Below, one piece after another: positions 41,204-49,533 of a DNA stretch of 64,000 nucleotides. Source of the stretch: Stenotrophomonas sp. SAM-B (lineage in GTDB: Bacteria > Pseudomonadota > Gammaproteobacteria > Xanthomonadales > Xanthomonadaceae). Where the stretch lies: the NCBI RefSeq assembly GCF_013387485.1, contig NZ_JABBXB010000002.1:444405-508404 (forward strand), given 5' to 3'. Positions within the stretch are counted from its first letter, which is position 1; each line of letters starts with the position of its first letter. The position numbers and the translations under genes are program-made. The notes under the pieces were generated by a model that was given only the letters and a program-made list of their open reading frames with translations, did not search any database and was not told where the DNA came from.

Positions 41204-41692
41204 TCACACCACCTTGCAGCGCCCGGCCAATCCGGAGAGCGCGATGCCACTGATCATCGCGGTCGGCGCAGCGCAGCCCGCACCAATGATCGTGACGTCA
41301 ACGCCCGCCGCTTCCGGCGACAGTGCCGTATGCGTGATGCAGTGCTGGGTCATCATCCCGACCAGTCGAATGGCCGAGACGTTCCGGGCGGCGAGTGTTT
41401 CGCCCAGCGCAGTGCCGAGGAAGCTGTCGGCCTGATGCTTCTCGATCACTGGACAGCCCTCCAGCGCCTCGGCAATGGCCGGATGCAGTTCCGCGCCCTG
41501 GGTTCCTGCGGCCATGAACGGACCATCGCTCGGTGCGATGTGCTGGATGCCCACGACCAGCTCACCGGCCTGCCTGGCCTGCGCGATCACGTCCAGCGCT
41601 GCAGCCAAGGCCTGTTCGCTGTTTTCCAGCGGGAAGCGGCCGCCTGCGAAGTAGTCGTTCTGGATGTCGACCACGATCAGTGCAGTTTTCAT
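41204..41692 (-). CDS. Isochorismatase-like cysteine hydrolase
   Basis: The 162-residue protein has the full triad of the family: D9 (VVDIQNDY), the Lys in IEKHQADSF and the nucleophile Cys in MMTQHCITHTAL. Such enzymes hydrolyse isochorismate, nicotinamide or other amides. It is slightly short (usual 180-200) and ends soon after the core. AAGGAG before the ATG overlaps the stop of the metallo-beta-lactamase gene, so they share a message. The divergent GlxA-type regulator may control both. Confidence 0.85.
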   Translation of the reverse strand: MKTALIVVDIQNDYFAGGRFPLENSEQALAAALDVIAQARQAGELVVGIQHIAPSDGPFMAAGTQGAELHPAIAEALEGCPVIEKHQADSFLGTALGETLAARNVSAIRLVGMMTQHCITHTALSPEAAGVDVTIIGAGCAAPTAMISGIALSGLAGRCKVV

Positions 41693-41703
41693 GTTGTGCT
41701 CCT

Positions 41704-42573
41704 TCAGAAGTTCAGGGTTTCGCCATCTTCAGGAATCAGCACGCTGTCCTGGAGTGCTTTCTCACGGACGTAGCGGCGCAGGTCCGCACGGGAGACGGTC
41801 ATGTGATTCACCGCATCCATGTGGACGGCGACGATCTTCGCCGTCGGCGCCAACGCATGGACACGCGAGGTGTCCTCCACCCCCATGATGATGCCGGTAT
41901 CGAAGCCCTTGACCCGTGCATCGCCCGTGTTGAGCACGATGACATCGGGGGCATACCGCTTGATCGCGTCCCGTACGTCGCCGGTCCACACGGTGTCGCC
42001 GGCGAGGTAGATGGTCGGCTCACCAGCCTTCTGGAAGACGAAGCCGGTCACACTGCCGAGCAGCGTTGCCAGCGGCTCCACCTGGAACATGGCCGCCGAC
42101 CCGTGCTGGGCGGCGACGCGCGATATCTTCACGCCGCCAAAGGTGACGTGCGCGGGGAGGATACGGACATCAGCGAACCCTTTGCCGCGCAGCAGGGCCG
42201 CGTCGGCCTCATGCTGAACGAACATCGTCATCTTCCGCGGGATCAGCGTCTCGGCGGCCGGGTCCCAGTGATCGAGGTGGGTGTGGGTTAGCAGGACAGC
42301 ATCCACGTCCTTGAGCACCTGGCCCACATCGAAGGGGAGTTCGACGGTTGGATTGCGCAGTTCGCTGCGATATGTATCCGGGAAGCCGGGATATGCGCCC
42401 TTTGCGGCCAGCATCGGGTCCACCAGCAACACGGTGTCGCCATAGGTGATCTTGGCCGTGGCATTGCGGATCTGCTGGATCGACGTGGTGGTGGATGCCG
42501 GGCCTGCCGCGTTTGCGCTGGTCTGGATACCCAAGGCCAACACCGAGGCAAGTGCGAGGGACAGGAATTTCAT
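41704..42573 (-). CDS. Periplasmic metallo-beta-lactamase-fold hydrolase
   Basis: The 289-residue protein has a signal peptide (FLSLALASVLALGIQTSANA) and the motif THTHLDHWD that binds two metals, with further His and Asp in AQHGSAA, LAGDTVWTGD and VAVHMDAVNH. The fold resembles the L-ascorbate-6-phosphate lactonase/UlaG-like group. Substrate unknown. It is divergent from a GlxA-type AraC regulator with 95 bp between starts. Confidence 0.83.
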   Translation of the reverse strand: MKFLSLALASVLALGIQTSANAAGPASTTTSIQQIRNATAKITYGDTVLLVDPMLAAKGAYPGFPDTYRSELRNPTVELPFDVGQVLKDVDAVLLTHTHLDHWDPAAETLIPRKMTMFVQHEADAALLRGKGFADVRILPAHVTFGGVKISRVAAQHGSAAMFQVEPLATLLGSVTGFVFQKAGEPTIYLAGDTVWTGDVRDAIKRYAPDVIVLNTGDARVKGFDTGIIMGVEDTSRVHALAPTAKIVAVHMDAVNHMTVSRADLRRYVREKALQDSVLIPEDGETLNF

Positions 42574-42668
42574 GCGTTTCTCTCAGTCTGAGCGGATGGC
42601 GCCCAGATTGACGTGGAAGTGAACCTGTGAATACTGGCCTGCGAGACCAACAACGATGGAATCGGGCC

Positions 42669-43652
42669 ATGGCCAGCTACTGTTCATCCCAGCAACGCAG
42701 CACGCCCATCCGGGTCGTGGTGGTAGCGCCAGAAGGCGTCAGCGCCTTCCACCTGTCCGTCCCGCTGATGATCTTCGACGTGCATGCAGATGACCCGCCG
42801 CTGTTCCAACTGCGGATCGCCGCGGAGCGGAGAGGGGTCACGTTATCGGGTGGGCAGGTGGCGGTGACACCTCACGGCGGGCTGGAATTGCTTGACCAGG
42901 CCGAGGTGGTGATCATCCCCGGCTGGGCCAATCTGGATCACCCGCCGAGTGCCGCGCTGAGCGCCACGCTGGTTGCGGCACACCAACGTGGCGCCCACGT
43001 CGTGGGCCTGTGTTATGGCGCCTACGCGCTTGCGTACGCAGGCTTGCTCGATGGGCACGCCGCGTCAACACACTGGCTCGCCGAAGCGGATTTCCACGCG
43101 CGCTTTCCGGCGGTCACACTCGACATGAATGCCCTGTACGTCGACGAAGACCGCATCGTGACGTCGGCAGGCACCGGGGCGGCATTGGATTGCTGCATGT
43201 ACCTGGTCAGGAAGCTCTGCGGTGCACGCGAGGCAAACCGCATCGCCCGCATGATGGTCCTGCCGCCGCACCGCGAAGGCGGCCAATCCCAATACATCGA
43301 CCAACCGGTACCGGCTTCACCTCAGGATGCACTGCTCAGCAGGTTGCTGGACTACATGCGCGAAGATCTGCAACGCGATCATTCGCTGGATGAACTCGCC
43401 GAACGCGTGGCCATGAGCCGGCGATCGTTTACCCGTCGCTTCCTCAAGGCGACCGGCATGACGGTCGGCGGCTGGCTGGATGCCGAGCGCCTGCGCAGGG
43501 CGAAGGATCTGCTCGAGTCCACTTCTCTGTCCATCGATCAGGTGGCCGAGCGCTCCGGGTACCGCACGGCCGTATCGTTCCGTCAGAGCTTCAACCGCGC
43601 ATTCCAGGTGAGCCCGCGTGAGTGGCGGCGGGCATTCGCGCTCACGGAGTGA
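42669..43652 (+). CDS. GlxA-type AraC regulator (DJ-1/PfpI domain)
   Basis: ATG at 42669 gives 327 residues. The N-terminal half is a DJ-1/PfpI (amidotransferase-like) fold (VVVVAPEGVSAFHLSVPLMI, elbow GLCYGAYALAYAG). The C-terminal half is an AraC helix-turn-helix (LDELAERVAMSRRSFTRRFL, then QVAERSGYRTAVSFRQSFNR). Such regulators often repress or activate a divergent catabolic unit, here the metallo-hydrolase and isochorismatase-like genes. A GTG at 42627 is an alternative start. Confidence 0.9.
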   Translation: MASYCSSQQRSTPIRVVVVAPEGVSAFHLSVPLMIFDVHADDPPLFQLRIAAERRGVTLSGGQVAVTPHGGLELLDQAEVVIIPGWANLDHPPSAALSATLVAAHQRGAHVVGLCYGAYALAYAGLLDGHAASTHWLAEADFHARFPAVTLDMNALYVDEDRIVTSAGTGAALDCCMYLVRKLCGAREANRIARMMVLPPHREGGQSQYIDQPVPASPQDALLSRLLDYMREDLQRDHSLDELAERVAMSRRSFTRRFLKATGMTVGGWLDAERLRRAKDLLESTSLSIDQVAERSGYRTAVSFRQSFNRAFQVSPREWRRAFALTE

Positions 43653-43963
43653 GCCGGACGCTGGTCAACCGCGTGATTGCGTGCGAAGCCAGCGGTGGAG
43701 GAGGGGCGCACGAACCGGCCCCGCTTTTGCGCCATTGCGACGGTTTGTCGCCGCCTCGCGTTGGCCAGGTGCCCGCCGGAGCAGGTCATGGGCAGCCGAC
43801 AGCCCCGCACTGCACATTGACAATTCTCCATATAGGACGTTTATATCCTACATGGGTCTGCTCCAATCCTTGAGCTTGTGCATTGGCTGGCGGGCAGGTC
43901 ACAGGATTCTCAACCGCCTGCATCGTAACGCAGGCCTCAGCACGCCATTCAAGAGAGCACGAC
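43653..43963. other. Intergenic region with promoter of the hydrolase operon
   Basis: These 311 bp hold no gene. The second half contains the shared 40-bp promoter block (43817-43856), leaving an untranslated leader of about 110 nt before the alpha/beta hydrolase ATG. The first half shows nothing recognisable. Confidence 0.6.
43817..43856 (+). promoter_or_regulatory. Shared regulon promoter, copy 1
   Basis: TTGACA at 43817-43822, then 17 bp, then TTTATA (43840-43845) make a good sigma-70 promoter. TAGGA (43833-43837) and TCCTA (43846-43850) form an inverted repeat across the -10 box. The block ends TCCTACATGGG. It aligns without gaps to 49362-49401 (31 of 40 identical) and more loosely to 48165-48204. 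Confidence 0.75.
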
Positions 43964-45022
43964 ATGACAGCAGTAAAGGGTTGGCGGCGGTTTTGGCGAT
44001 GGGTGAAGTGGATCCTGCTGGGTCTGCTCGCGCTCGTGATCCTTCTCACCCTGATCGGGGTGGTGTACGAGGCGCTCGCGCGCCGCAGCGCGGCGACCGA
44101 CCATCCGCTGCGTGGGCAGATGGTCGATATCGGCGGGCGCCAGATGCATATCGAGTGCCGCGGCAGCGGCTCGCCGACCGTGATCTTCGAATCCGGGCTG
44201 GGCACGGGCGGGACGATGGATTGGACGCGCGTACACGACCGGATCGCCGGCTTCACCCGTGCCTGCGCCTACGATCGCGCCGGCATCATGCGCAGCGACG
44301 CCAAGGACACCCCGCAGCGTGCGTCGGCCGTGGCCGATGACCTGCATGCCCTGTTGAAAGGCGCCGGCATCACCGATCCCCTGGTGTTGGTCGGTCACTC
44401 CATCGGCGGGCCGTACATCCGGACCTATGTCGGGCGTTACGGCGGGCAGGTGGCCGGCCTGGTGATGGTCGACCCCTCGCACCCCGACCAGATCGCCCGG
44501 CTCGGCAGTGTGGTGAGCATCGATGTCCACCCGAAGAAGGTGTCGCTGTTGATGCACACCGCGACGGCGCTGTCGCGGACGGGCCTGGTCCGCTTCCTGT
44601 TCTCGCGCGCCGATCATGGCCCGCGACCCAAGGATGAGGCCGCAGAGATCACGGCCTTCTCCAGCGCCTCGGTCACCGGCGCGACCGCCGAACTCGACGG
44701 CTTCGACAGCACCATGGACGATGCCCGCGCGGTCACGTCGTTTGGCGACCGCCCGGTGATCGTGTTGACCGCGTTGAAACCGTTCAAGCCCGATGAGCTG
44801 GAGAAGATGGGCCTGTCGGCAGAGGAGGGCGCCCGGTTCAAGCAGGAATGGCGCACGCTGCATGCCGAGCAGGCCGCCCTGTCCAGCCGCGGGCAGCAAC
44901 AGATCGTGAGCGACTCGGGCCACTACATCCAGATCGACCAGCCGGATCGCGTGGTCGCTGCGGTCCGCGAGGTGGTGGATGACGTGCGCGCTGAGGCGCG
45001 TACCGACAAGGAGATGAAATGA
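43964..45022 (+). CDS. Membrane-anchored alpha/beta hydrolase
   Basis: The 352-residue protein has an N-terminal membrane helix (WILLGLLALVILLTLIGVV, about residues 17-35) and then a periplasmic alpha/beta hydrolase. The nucleophile elbow is VGHSIGGPY, the oxyanion strand VIFESGLGTGG, and a late SDSGHYIQIDQP holds the catalytic His. AGAGAG precedes the ATG. It starts a three-gene operon; its stop overlaps the amidohydrolase start (ATGATG). In this setting it could cleave an ester or amide of a peptide substrate, but this is inference. Confidence 0.85.
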   Translation: MTAVKGWRRFWRWVKWILLGLLALVILLTLIGVVYEALARRSAATDHPLRGQMVDIGGRQMHIECRGSGSPTVIFESGLGTGGTMDWTRVHDRIAGFTRACAYDRAGIMRSDAKDTPQRASAVADDLHALLKGAGITDPLVLVGHSIGGPYIRTYVGRYGGQVAGLVMVDPSHPDQIARLGSVVSIDVHPKKVSLLMHTATALSRTGLVRFLFSRADHGPRPKDEAAEITAFSSASVTGATAELDGFDSTMDDARAVTSFGDRPVIVLTALKPFKPDELEKMGLSAEEGARFKQEWRTLHAEQAALSSRGQQQIVSDSGHYIQIDQPDRVVAAVREVVDDVRAEARTDKEMK

Positions 45023-46641
45023 TGAAGCGCACCCTGCTCTGGGCGGGCCTGTCGATGCTGCTGGCCACCCACGCAGCCGCTGCCGACCATGACCTGGTGA
45101 TCCGTGGTGGCCGCGTGCTCGACGGCGCCGGCAATCCGTGGGTCCGCGCCGATGTGGCGATCAAGGACGGCCGGGTGGTCCAGGTCGGCCAGGTCCCCGG
45201 ACACGGCACCCGCGAGATCGACGCCACCGGGCGCTATGTATCACCCGGCTTCATCGACATGATGGACCAGTCCGGTGCGGCGCTGCTCAAGGACGGCGCC
45301 GCGGAAAACAAGCTGCGCATGGGCGTGACCACGCTGATCGGCGGCGAGGGTGGCCCGCCGGTGCCTGCGTCCGGGATGCCCGGCTACTTCAAGCAGCTGG
45401 AAACGCAGGGTATCGCGGTGAACTTCGGCACCTACTACTCCTCGACCCAGGCCCGCGTGCATGTGATGGGTGATGCCGCGGGCGCGCCCACGCGCAAACA
45501 GCTCGATGCCATGGGCGAGCAGGTCAAGATCGCGATGGAGGCCGGCGCGTTCGGCATCTCCAGTGCGCTGATCTATGCGCCCAGCAGCTTCCAGAGCACC
45601 TCGGACCTGATCTCGCTGGCCAAGGTCGCCGCCCAATGCGATGGCTTCTATGCAACGCATATGCGTGACGAGAGCGAGGGCGTGGTCAAGGCGATCGAGG
45701 AAGCCATCGAGATCGGCGAGAAGGGCGGGGTCAAGGTGGAGATCTTCCACCTCAAGGCGGCCTACGCGCCGGAATGGGGCAAGCTGATGCCGCAGGCGCT
45801 GGCGACGATCAATGCCGCACGCGACCGTGGCGTCGATGTCGCCGCCGATCTGTATCCCTACACCGCGGGCGGCACCGGCCTGGAAATCATCGCGCCCAGC
45901 TGGGTCTGGGCCGAGGGTCTCGAGAAAGGCATTGAACGCGTGCGTGACCCCAAGGTGCGCGAGCGGATGAAGAAAGAGGTCGCGGCGGGTTCCATGCCCG
46001 GCTGGTCGAACCTGGTGCATGCCTCGGGCGGCTTCGAGAATGTGCGCCTGGCCAACAGCTTCAGCGTCAAATATCGGCGGTTCCACGGCAAGACGCTGGC
46101 CGATATCGGCAAGGAACTGAATCTCGATCCCGCGGACGCGGCCTGGGACATCGCGCTCGAAGGGCTGCCCAATCGCGCGGTTGCGCTGTACTTCATGATC
46201 AGCGAACAGGACGTGCAGCTCGCCCTGCGCCAACCGTGGGTCAGCATCGGCAGTGATGCCGCGGCGGCGGTGAACTACGGCAGCGACGGCGCCATCGGCC
46301 TGCCGCACCCGCGGGCCTATGGCACCTTCCCGCGCATCCTCGCCGAGTATGTGAAGCGACAGCACGTGCTGACGTTGGAGGATGCGGTGCGCAAGATGAC
46401 CAGCTGGCCGGCGCAGCGGATGGGGCTGAGCGATCGCGGGTTGATCCGCGAGGGCATGCGCGCGGACATCGTGCTGTTCGATCTGGACACACTGGATGAT
46501 GTAGCGAGCTGGGATGCACCTGCTGGCGCGCCGACCGGCATCGAGACCGTGATCGTCAACGGCGTGGTCAGCTTCGAGGGCGGCAAGCACACCGGCGCCA
46601 GGGCCGGCTCGGCGCTGCGCCATCAATGCCGCACGCGCTGA
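45019..46641 (+). CDS. D-aminoacylase-like amidohydrolase lacking HxH
   Basis: The 540-residue protein has a signal peptide (ending near HAAAAD) and the TIM-barrel amidohydrolase fold of N-acyl-D-amino-acid deacylases. Conserved sites seen are H214 (YATHMRDES), H244 (EIFHLKAA) and D413 (SIGSDAAA). The usual HxH after 'PGFID' is replaced by M82 and Q84 (PGFIDMMDQSG), and E110 (GGEGG) stands where D-aminoacylase has its zinc Cys. Only one metal site seems possible. The start could be ATG at 45022 instead, since AAGGAG is 8 nt from it. It sits between an alpha/beta hydrolase and a serine hydrolase gene. Confidence 0.82.
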   Translation: MMKRTLLWAGLSMLLATHAAAADHDLVIRGGRVLDGAGNPWVRADVAIKDGRVVQVGQVPGHGTREIDATGRYVSPGFIDMMDQSGAALLKDGAAENKLRMGVTTLIGGEGGPPVPASGMPGYFKQLETQGIAVNFGTYYSSTQARVHVMGDAAGAPTRKQLDAMGEQVKIAMEAGAFGISSALIYAPSSFQSTSDLISLAKVAAQCDGFYATHMRDESEGVVKAIEEAIEIGEKGGVKVEIFHLKAAYAPEWGKLMPQALATINAARDRGVDVAADLYPYTAGGTGLEIIAPSWVWAEGLEKGIERVRDPKVRERMKKEVAAGSMPGWSNLVHASGGFENVRLANSFSVKYRRFHGKTLADIGKELNLDPADAAWDIALEGLPNRAVALYFMISEQDVQLALRQPWVSIGSDAAAAVNYGSDGAIGLPHPRAYGTFPRILAEYVKRQHVLTLEDAVRKMTSWPAQRMGLSDRGLIREGMRADIVLFDLDTLDDVASWDAPAGAPTGIETVIVNGVVSFEGGKHTGARAGSALRHQCRTR

Positions 46642-46678
46642 AAGACGTGCGCGCACCAACACACACAGGACACACCTC

Positions 46679-48121
46679 ATGATCCGACATTCCACCGGCG
46701 GGAGCCTTCTCGCCCTGGCGCTGGCCACGTCTGCGCCGGCATTCGCTGCCGCGCCCCCGATTGCCAGCGCGGATGACCTGGGCACGGCCGTCTCGGCGCA
46801 GATCGCCTGCGCGGGCATTTTCGTGGCCAACCGCGCCGAGGCCGACGTGCTGCGTGATGACATCCACTCGTTGGCGCCCTTCACCAAGGCGGTGACGCTG
46901 TCGGTGGACCGCAGGGCGGGTACCGTCACCGCCTCCGCGCCCGGCACGCCCACCCGCACGGCGCTGCATCGTCCGGCAGTCGGCTGCACGCTGACCACCG
47001 GCGACGTGCCGCTCACCGCACTCAAGGCCCAGACGGCCCGGCTCAAGCCGCTGTCGCCGCTGTCGTCACGCCCGTGGCCGCAGGGCGACCAGCCCGTGCC
47101 GGCACTGCAGGCCGCCGCTGAAACGCACCTCGACCGGGCCGCACTCGATGCAGCGGTGCAGGCCGCCTTCGATGAGCAGAACGTGGATGGTTATCCGGAC
47201 ACCCGCGCAATCCTGGTCGTGCAGGGTGGCGCGATCGTCGCCGAACGCTATGCGCCCGGCTTCGACCAGGACACCCGCATGCTCGGCTGGTCGGCGACCA
47301 AGAGCTTCATGGGCACGCTGGTCGGCCTGCTGGTCGATGATGGCGTGCTCAAGCTGGATGAGCCTGCGCCGGTGCCGGAGTGGAAGGGTGCGGGCGATCC
47401 GCGTGGCGCCATCACGCTGCGCCAGCTGCTGACGATGTCGAGCGGGCTGGCGTTCGTCGAAAGTTACAAGCCGGGCAATGACTCGATCAAGATGCTCTTC
47501 GAGGCAGGCGACATGGGCGCACTGGCGGCTGCTTCGCCGCTGGAGCACGCCCCGGGGACGTTCTGGAGCTATTCGTCGGGCACGACCAACCTGCTGTCGC
47601 GGATCGTCTTCGAGGCGACCGGCGGCACCCTGGAGGGCATGACCCGTTTCGCGCAGCAGCGGCTGTTCGAGCCCGCCGGCATGCGCAGTACCCTGATCGA
47701 ACCGGACGAATCCGGCGTGCTGGTCGGCAGTTCCTATGGCTATGCGACGGCGCGCGACTGGGCACGCTACGGGCTGCTGCACCTGAACCACGGCCAGGCC
47801 GGCGGCAAGCGGTTGCTGTCGCAGGAATGGCTCGACTTCGCGCTGACGCCGACCCCTGCATCGCCGCGACCATCCTACGGCGCGCAGCTGTGGTTGAACC
47901 GCGCAGAAGCCACGGAAGCGGGGCGCAAGGTGCTGCAGGATGTGCCACCCGATGCGTTCATGGCGATGGGCCACAACCACCAGATCGTGGCGGTGATCCC
48001 CTCGCAGGATGCCGTGATCGTGCGTCTGGGCTGGACCCCGGAAGGGCAGAAGTTCGACTGGAACAAGCACCTGTCGCGGATCGCGGCGGCGCTCGCTCCG
48101 GCCGTCGCACCGACGGAGTAG
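46679..48121 (+). CDS. Exported serine hydrolase (class C beta-lactamase family)
   Basis: The 480-residue protein has a signal peptide (LLALALATSAPAFAA). About 120 residues unlike other family members precede the hydrolase domain. Active-site motifs are SATK (S205, K208) and YSSG (Y298); the third motif is HNH in MGHNHQIVAV instead of KTG. Related enzymes are D-amino-acid amidases, D-peptidases and esterases (DmpB/EstB and 6-aminohexanoate dimer hydrolase types). AGGA lies before the ATG. It ends the operon; a hairpin follows at 48144-48163. Confidence 0.87.
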   Translation: MIRHSTGGSLLALALATSAPAFAAAPPIASADDLGTAVSAQIACAGIFVANRAEADVLRDDIHSLAPFTKAVTLSVDRRAGTVTASAPGTPTRTALHRPAVGCTLTTGDVPLTALKAQTARLKPLSPLSSRPWPQGDQPVPALQAAAETHLDRAALDAAVQAAFDEQNVDGYPDTRAILVVQGGAIVAERYAPGFDQDTRMLGWSATKSFMGTLVGLLVDDGVLKLDEPAPVPEWKGAGDPRGAITLRQLLTMSSGLAFVESYKPGNDSIKMLFEAGDMGALAAASPLEHAPGTFWSYSSGTTNLLSRIVFEATGGTLEGMTRFAQQRLFEPAGMRSTLIEPDESGVLVGSSYGYATARDWARYGLLHLNHGQAGGKRLLSQEWLDFALTPTPASPRPSYGAQLWLNRAEATEAGRKVLQDVPPDAFMAMGHNHQIVAVIPSQDAVIVRLGWTPEGQKFDWNKHLSRIAAALAPAVAPTE

Positions 48122-48143
48122 CCGGAATCGAAGAGAAGAAGGA

Positions 48144-48163
48144 GGGCGCCCACAGCGGCGCCC
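48144..48163 (+). terminator. Hairpin terminator of the hydrolase operon
   Basis: GGGCGCC (48144-48150) and GGCGCCC (48157-48163) pair with a 6-nt loop, 22 bp past the serine hydrolase stop. The next promoter's TTGACA begins 1 bp later. There is no long T-run. Confidence 0.65.
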
Positions 48164-48164
48164 A

Positions 48165-48204
48165 TTGACAGTTCTCTTGATAGAGAACTACTGTCTCAAT
48201 GTGA
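48165..48204 (+). promoter_or_regulatory. Shared regulon promoter, copy 2
   Basis: TTGACA (48165-48170) and TACTGT (48189-48194) with an 18-bp spacer. The spacer is a perfect inverted repeat, GTTCTCT (48171-48177) and AGAGAAC (48182-48188). GAGA/TCTC symmetry continues into the -10 region. It matches copies 1 and 3 best over TTGACAGTTCTCT, after which it drifts. Confidence 0.68.
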
Positions 48205-48234
48205 GAATTACTCACCTTCAGGCAGGGAAACGAG

Positions 48235-48306
48235 ATGTACTCGATCAAGCTGTTGGCGATGCCCCCGATCACGCCTGACCCTGCCGCCGACGGGGCAAAC
48301 GGCTGA
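48235..48306 (+). CDS. 23-codon ORF upstream of and coupled to the epimerase gene
   Basis: An ATG at 48235 has an AGGGAAACGAG ribosome site. The frame reads MYSIKLLAMPPITPDP and ends in TGA (48304-48306). The TGA overlaps the epimerase ATG (TGATG), the standard geometry for translational coupling. The peptide has no family. It may be a leader peptide that couples translation, or a small peptide in its own right. Conservation of this frame in relatives would decide. Confidence 0.45.
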   Translation: MYSIKLLAMPPITPDPAADGANG

Positions 48307-49304
48307 TGGCCCGCCTGAAACTCGGCATTGCGGTAGATGCCCTGCGTCTCGCAGCCCCCTTCCGTATCGCCAGTCACGTATTCGACTCCCGGCTGGCCTG
48401 CCTGGTCACCCTGGATGACGGCACGCATGTCGGCCGCGGTGAGGCGACCGGGGTTTATTACCTCGGCGAAGACATCGAGACCATGCGCGCCCAACTGGAA
48501 GCGGCGCGCGATGCGCTCGAAGCCCATCCGACACGCGAGGAGCTGCGTGCGATCCTGCCCGCTGGCGGCGCACGCAACGCGGTCGATGCCGCGCTGTGGG
48601 AGCTGGAATCCAAGCAGACCGGCACACCCGTCTGGGCGCTGGCCGGGCTCGCTGCGCCACGGCCGCTGCCGACGACATTCACGGTGGGTGCCGACGACCC
48701 CGCAGCCATGGCGGCGGCCGCAGTTGCTTATCGGCAGGCGCGCTCCATCAAGGTCAAATTGACCGGTGACCTGGACCTCGACATCGCGCGCGTCGCCGCC
48801 ATTCGTGCGGTGCGCCCGGATGTCTGGCTGGGCGTGGACGCCAACCAGGGCTATCTGATCGGCGATCTCGACCGCCTCGTGACGGCCATGCTTGCAGCCG
48901 ATGTGTCACTGATCGAACAGCCACTGGCGCGCGGGCGCGAAGCCGATCTCGATGGATTCGTGTCGCCCATCCCGCTCGCCGCGGACGAGAGCGCGCTCAC
49001 CTTCGCGGACGTGGAAGGACTGAAGGGCCGCTTCAAGGTATTCAACATCAAGCTCGATAAATGCGGCGGCCTGACCGAAGCCCTGTTGATCGCGGCCGCG
49101 GCGCGCGAAGCGGATCTGGGCGTGATGGTCGGTTGCATGGTGTGCAGCAGCCTGGGGGCCGCGCCGGGTTTCGTGGTCGGGCAGCTCTGTGACCTCGTCG
49201 ACCTGGACGGTCCGACCTTCCTCAAGCAGGACCGTAGCCCGGGGGTCGTTTATCGCGACGGCACGATCTGGTGCGACGACGCGGTCTGGGGCGCCGGGAG
49301 CTGA
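48306..49304 (+). CDS. Dipeptide (Ala-Glu type) epimerase, enolase superfamily
   Basis: The 332-residue protein has all catalytic residues of the L-Ala-D/L-Glu epimerase group: K149 and K151 (SIKVKL), metal ligands D178 (VDANQG), E204 (IEQP) and D227 (ADES), and K249 (NIKLDK). The enolase capping domain spans about 1-110. The enzyme inverts the C-terminal residue of a dipeptide, as YkfB/YcjG do for murein-derived Ala-Glu. Other substrates are possible in this family. There is no signal peptide, so it acts in the cytoplasm. It is translated through the upstream 23-codon frame and driven by the shared promoter. Confidence 0.9.
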   Translation: MARLKLGIAVDALRLAAPFRIASHVFDSRLACLVTLDDGTHVGRGEATGVYYLGEDIETMRAQLEAARDALEAHPTREELRAILPAGGARNAVDAALWELESKQTGTPVWALAGLAAPRPLPTTFTVGADDPAAMAAAAVAYRQARSIKVKLTGDLDLDIARVAAIRAVRPDVWLGVDANQGYLIGDLDRLVTAMLAADVSLIEQPLARGREADLDGFVSPIPLAADESALTFADVEGLKGRFKVFNIKLDKCGGLTEALLIAAAAREADLGVMVGCMVCSSLGAAPGFVVGQLCDLVDLDGPTFLKQDRSPGVVYRDGTIWCDDAVWGAGS

Positions 49305-49361
49305 GGCGCGGGGGGCGGGGGCGCCTGGCGCACGAAATGATGTCAATGCTGCGACGCAGGA

Positions 49362-49401
49362 TTGACAGTTCTCTGAACAGGACTATTGTGTCCTACATGG
49401 G
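49362..49401 (+). promoter_or_regulatory. Shared regulon promoter, copy 3
   Basis: TTGACA (49362-49367), then AGGAC (49379-49383) and GTCCT (49390-49394), a perfect 5-bp inverted repeat with 6 bp between, over a TATTGT -10-like box (49384-49389). It ends TCCTACATGGG, as copy 1 does. It is 133 bp ahead of the TonB receptor start. Confidence 0.75.
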
Positions 49402-49533
49402 CTTGTAAGTAGCCATTCATCCCAGGAGCGTCATTGCCAGGCCGGCACCACCCCAGCACGACGGGGTGCCCTGACTGCCGCATTCCGTGCCCATTGCCGT
49501 GGGCGTCCAGCTTCGCTACCGAGGTCTCATCAC

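Noticed and set aside
45241-47046. 600-codon minus-strand frame opposite the amidohydrolase and serine hydrolase genes
   Set aside because: It is antisense to two genes with intact catalytic motifs and lacks any recognisable domain.
48171-48188. GTTCTCT/AGAGAAC palindrome as a transcription terminator
   Set aside because: It lies between a TTGACA -35 box and a -10-like box, with a 4-nt loop and no following T-run, so it is better read as an operator. The likely terminator is the hairpin at 48144-48163.
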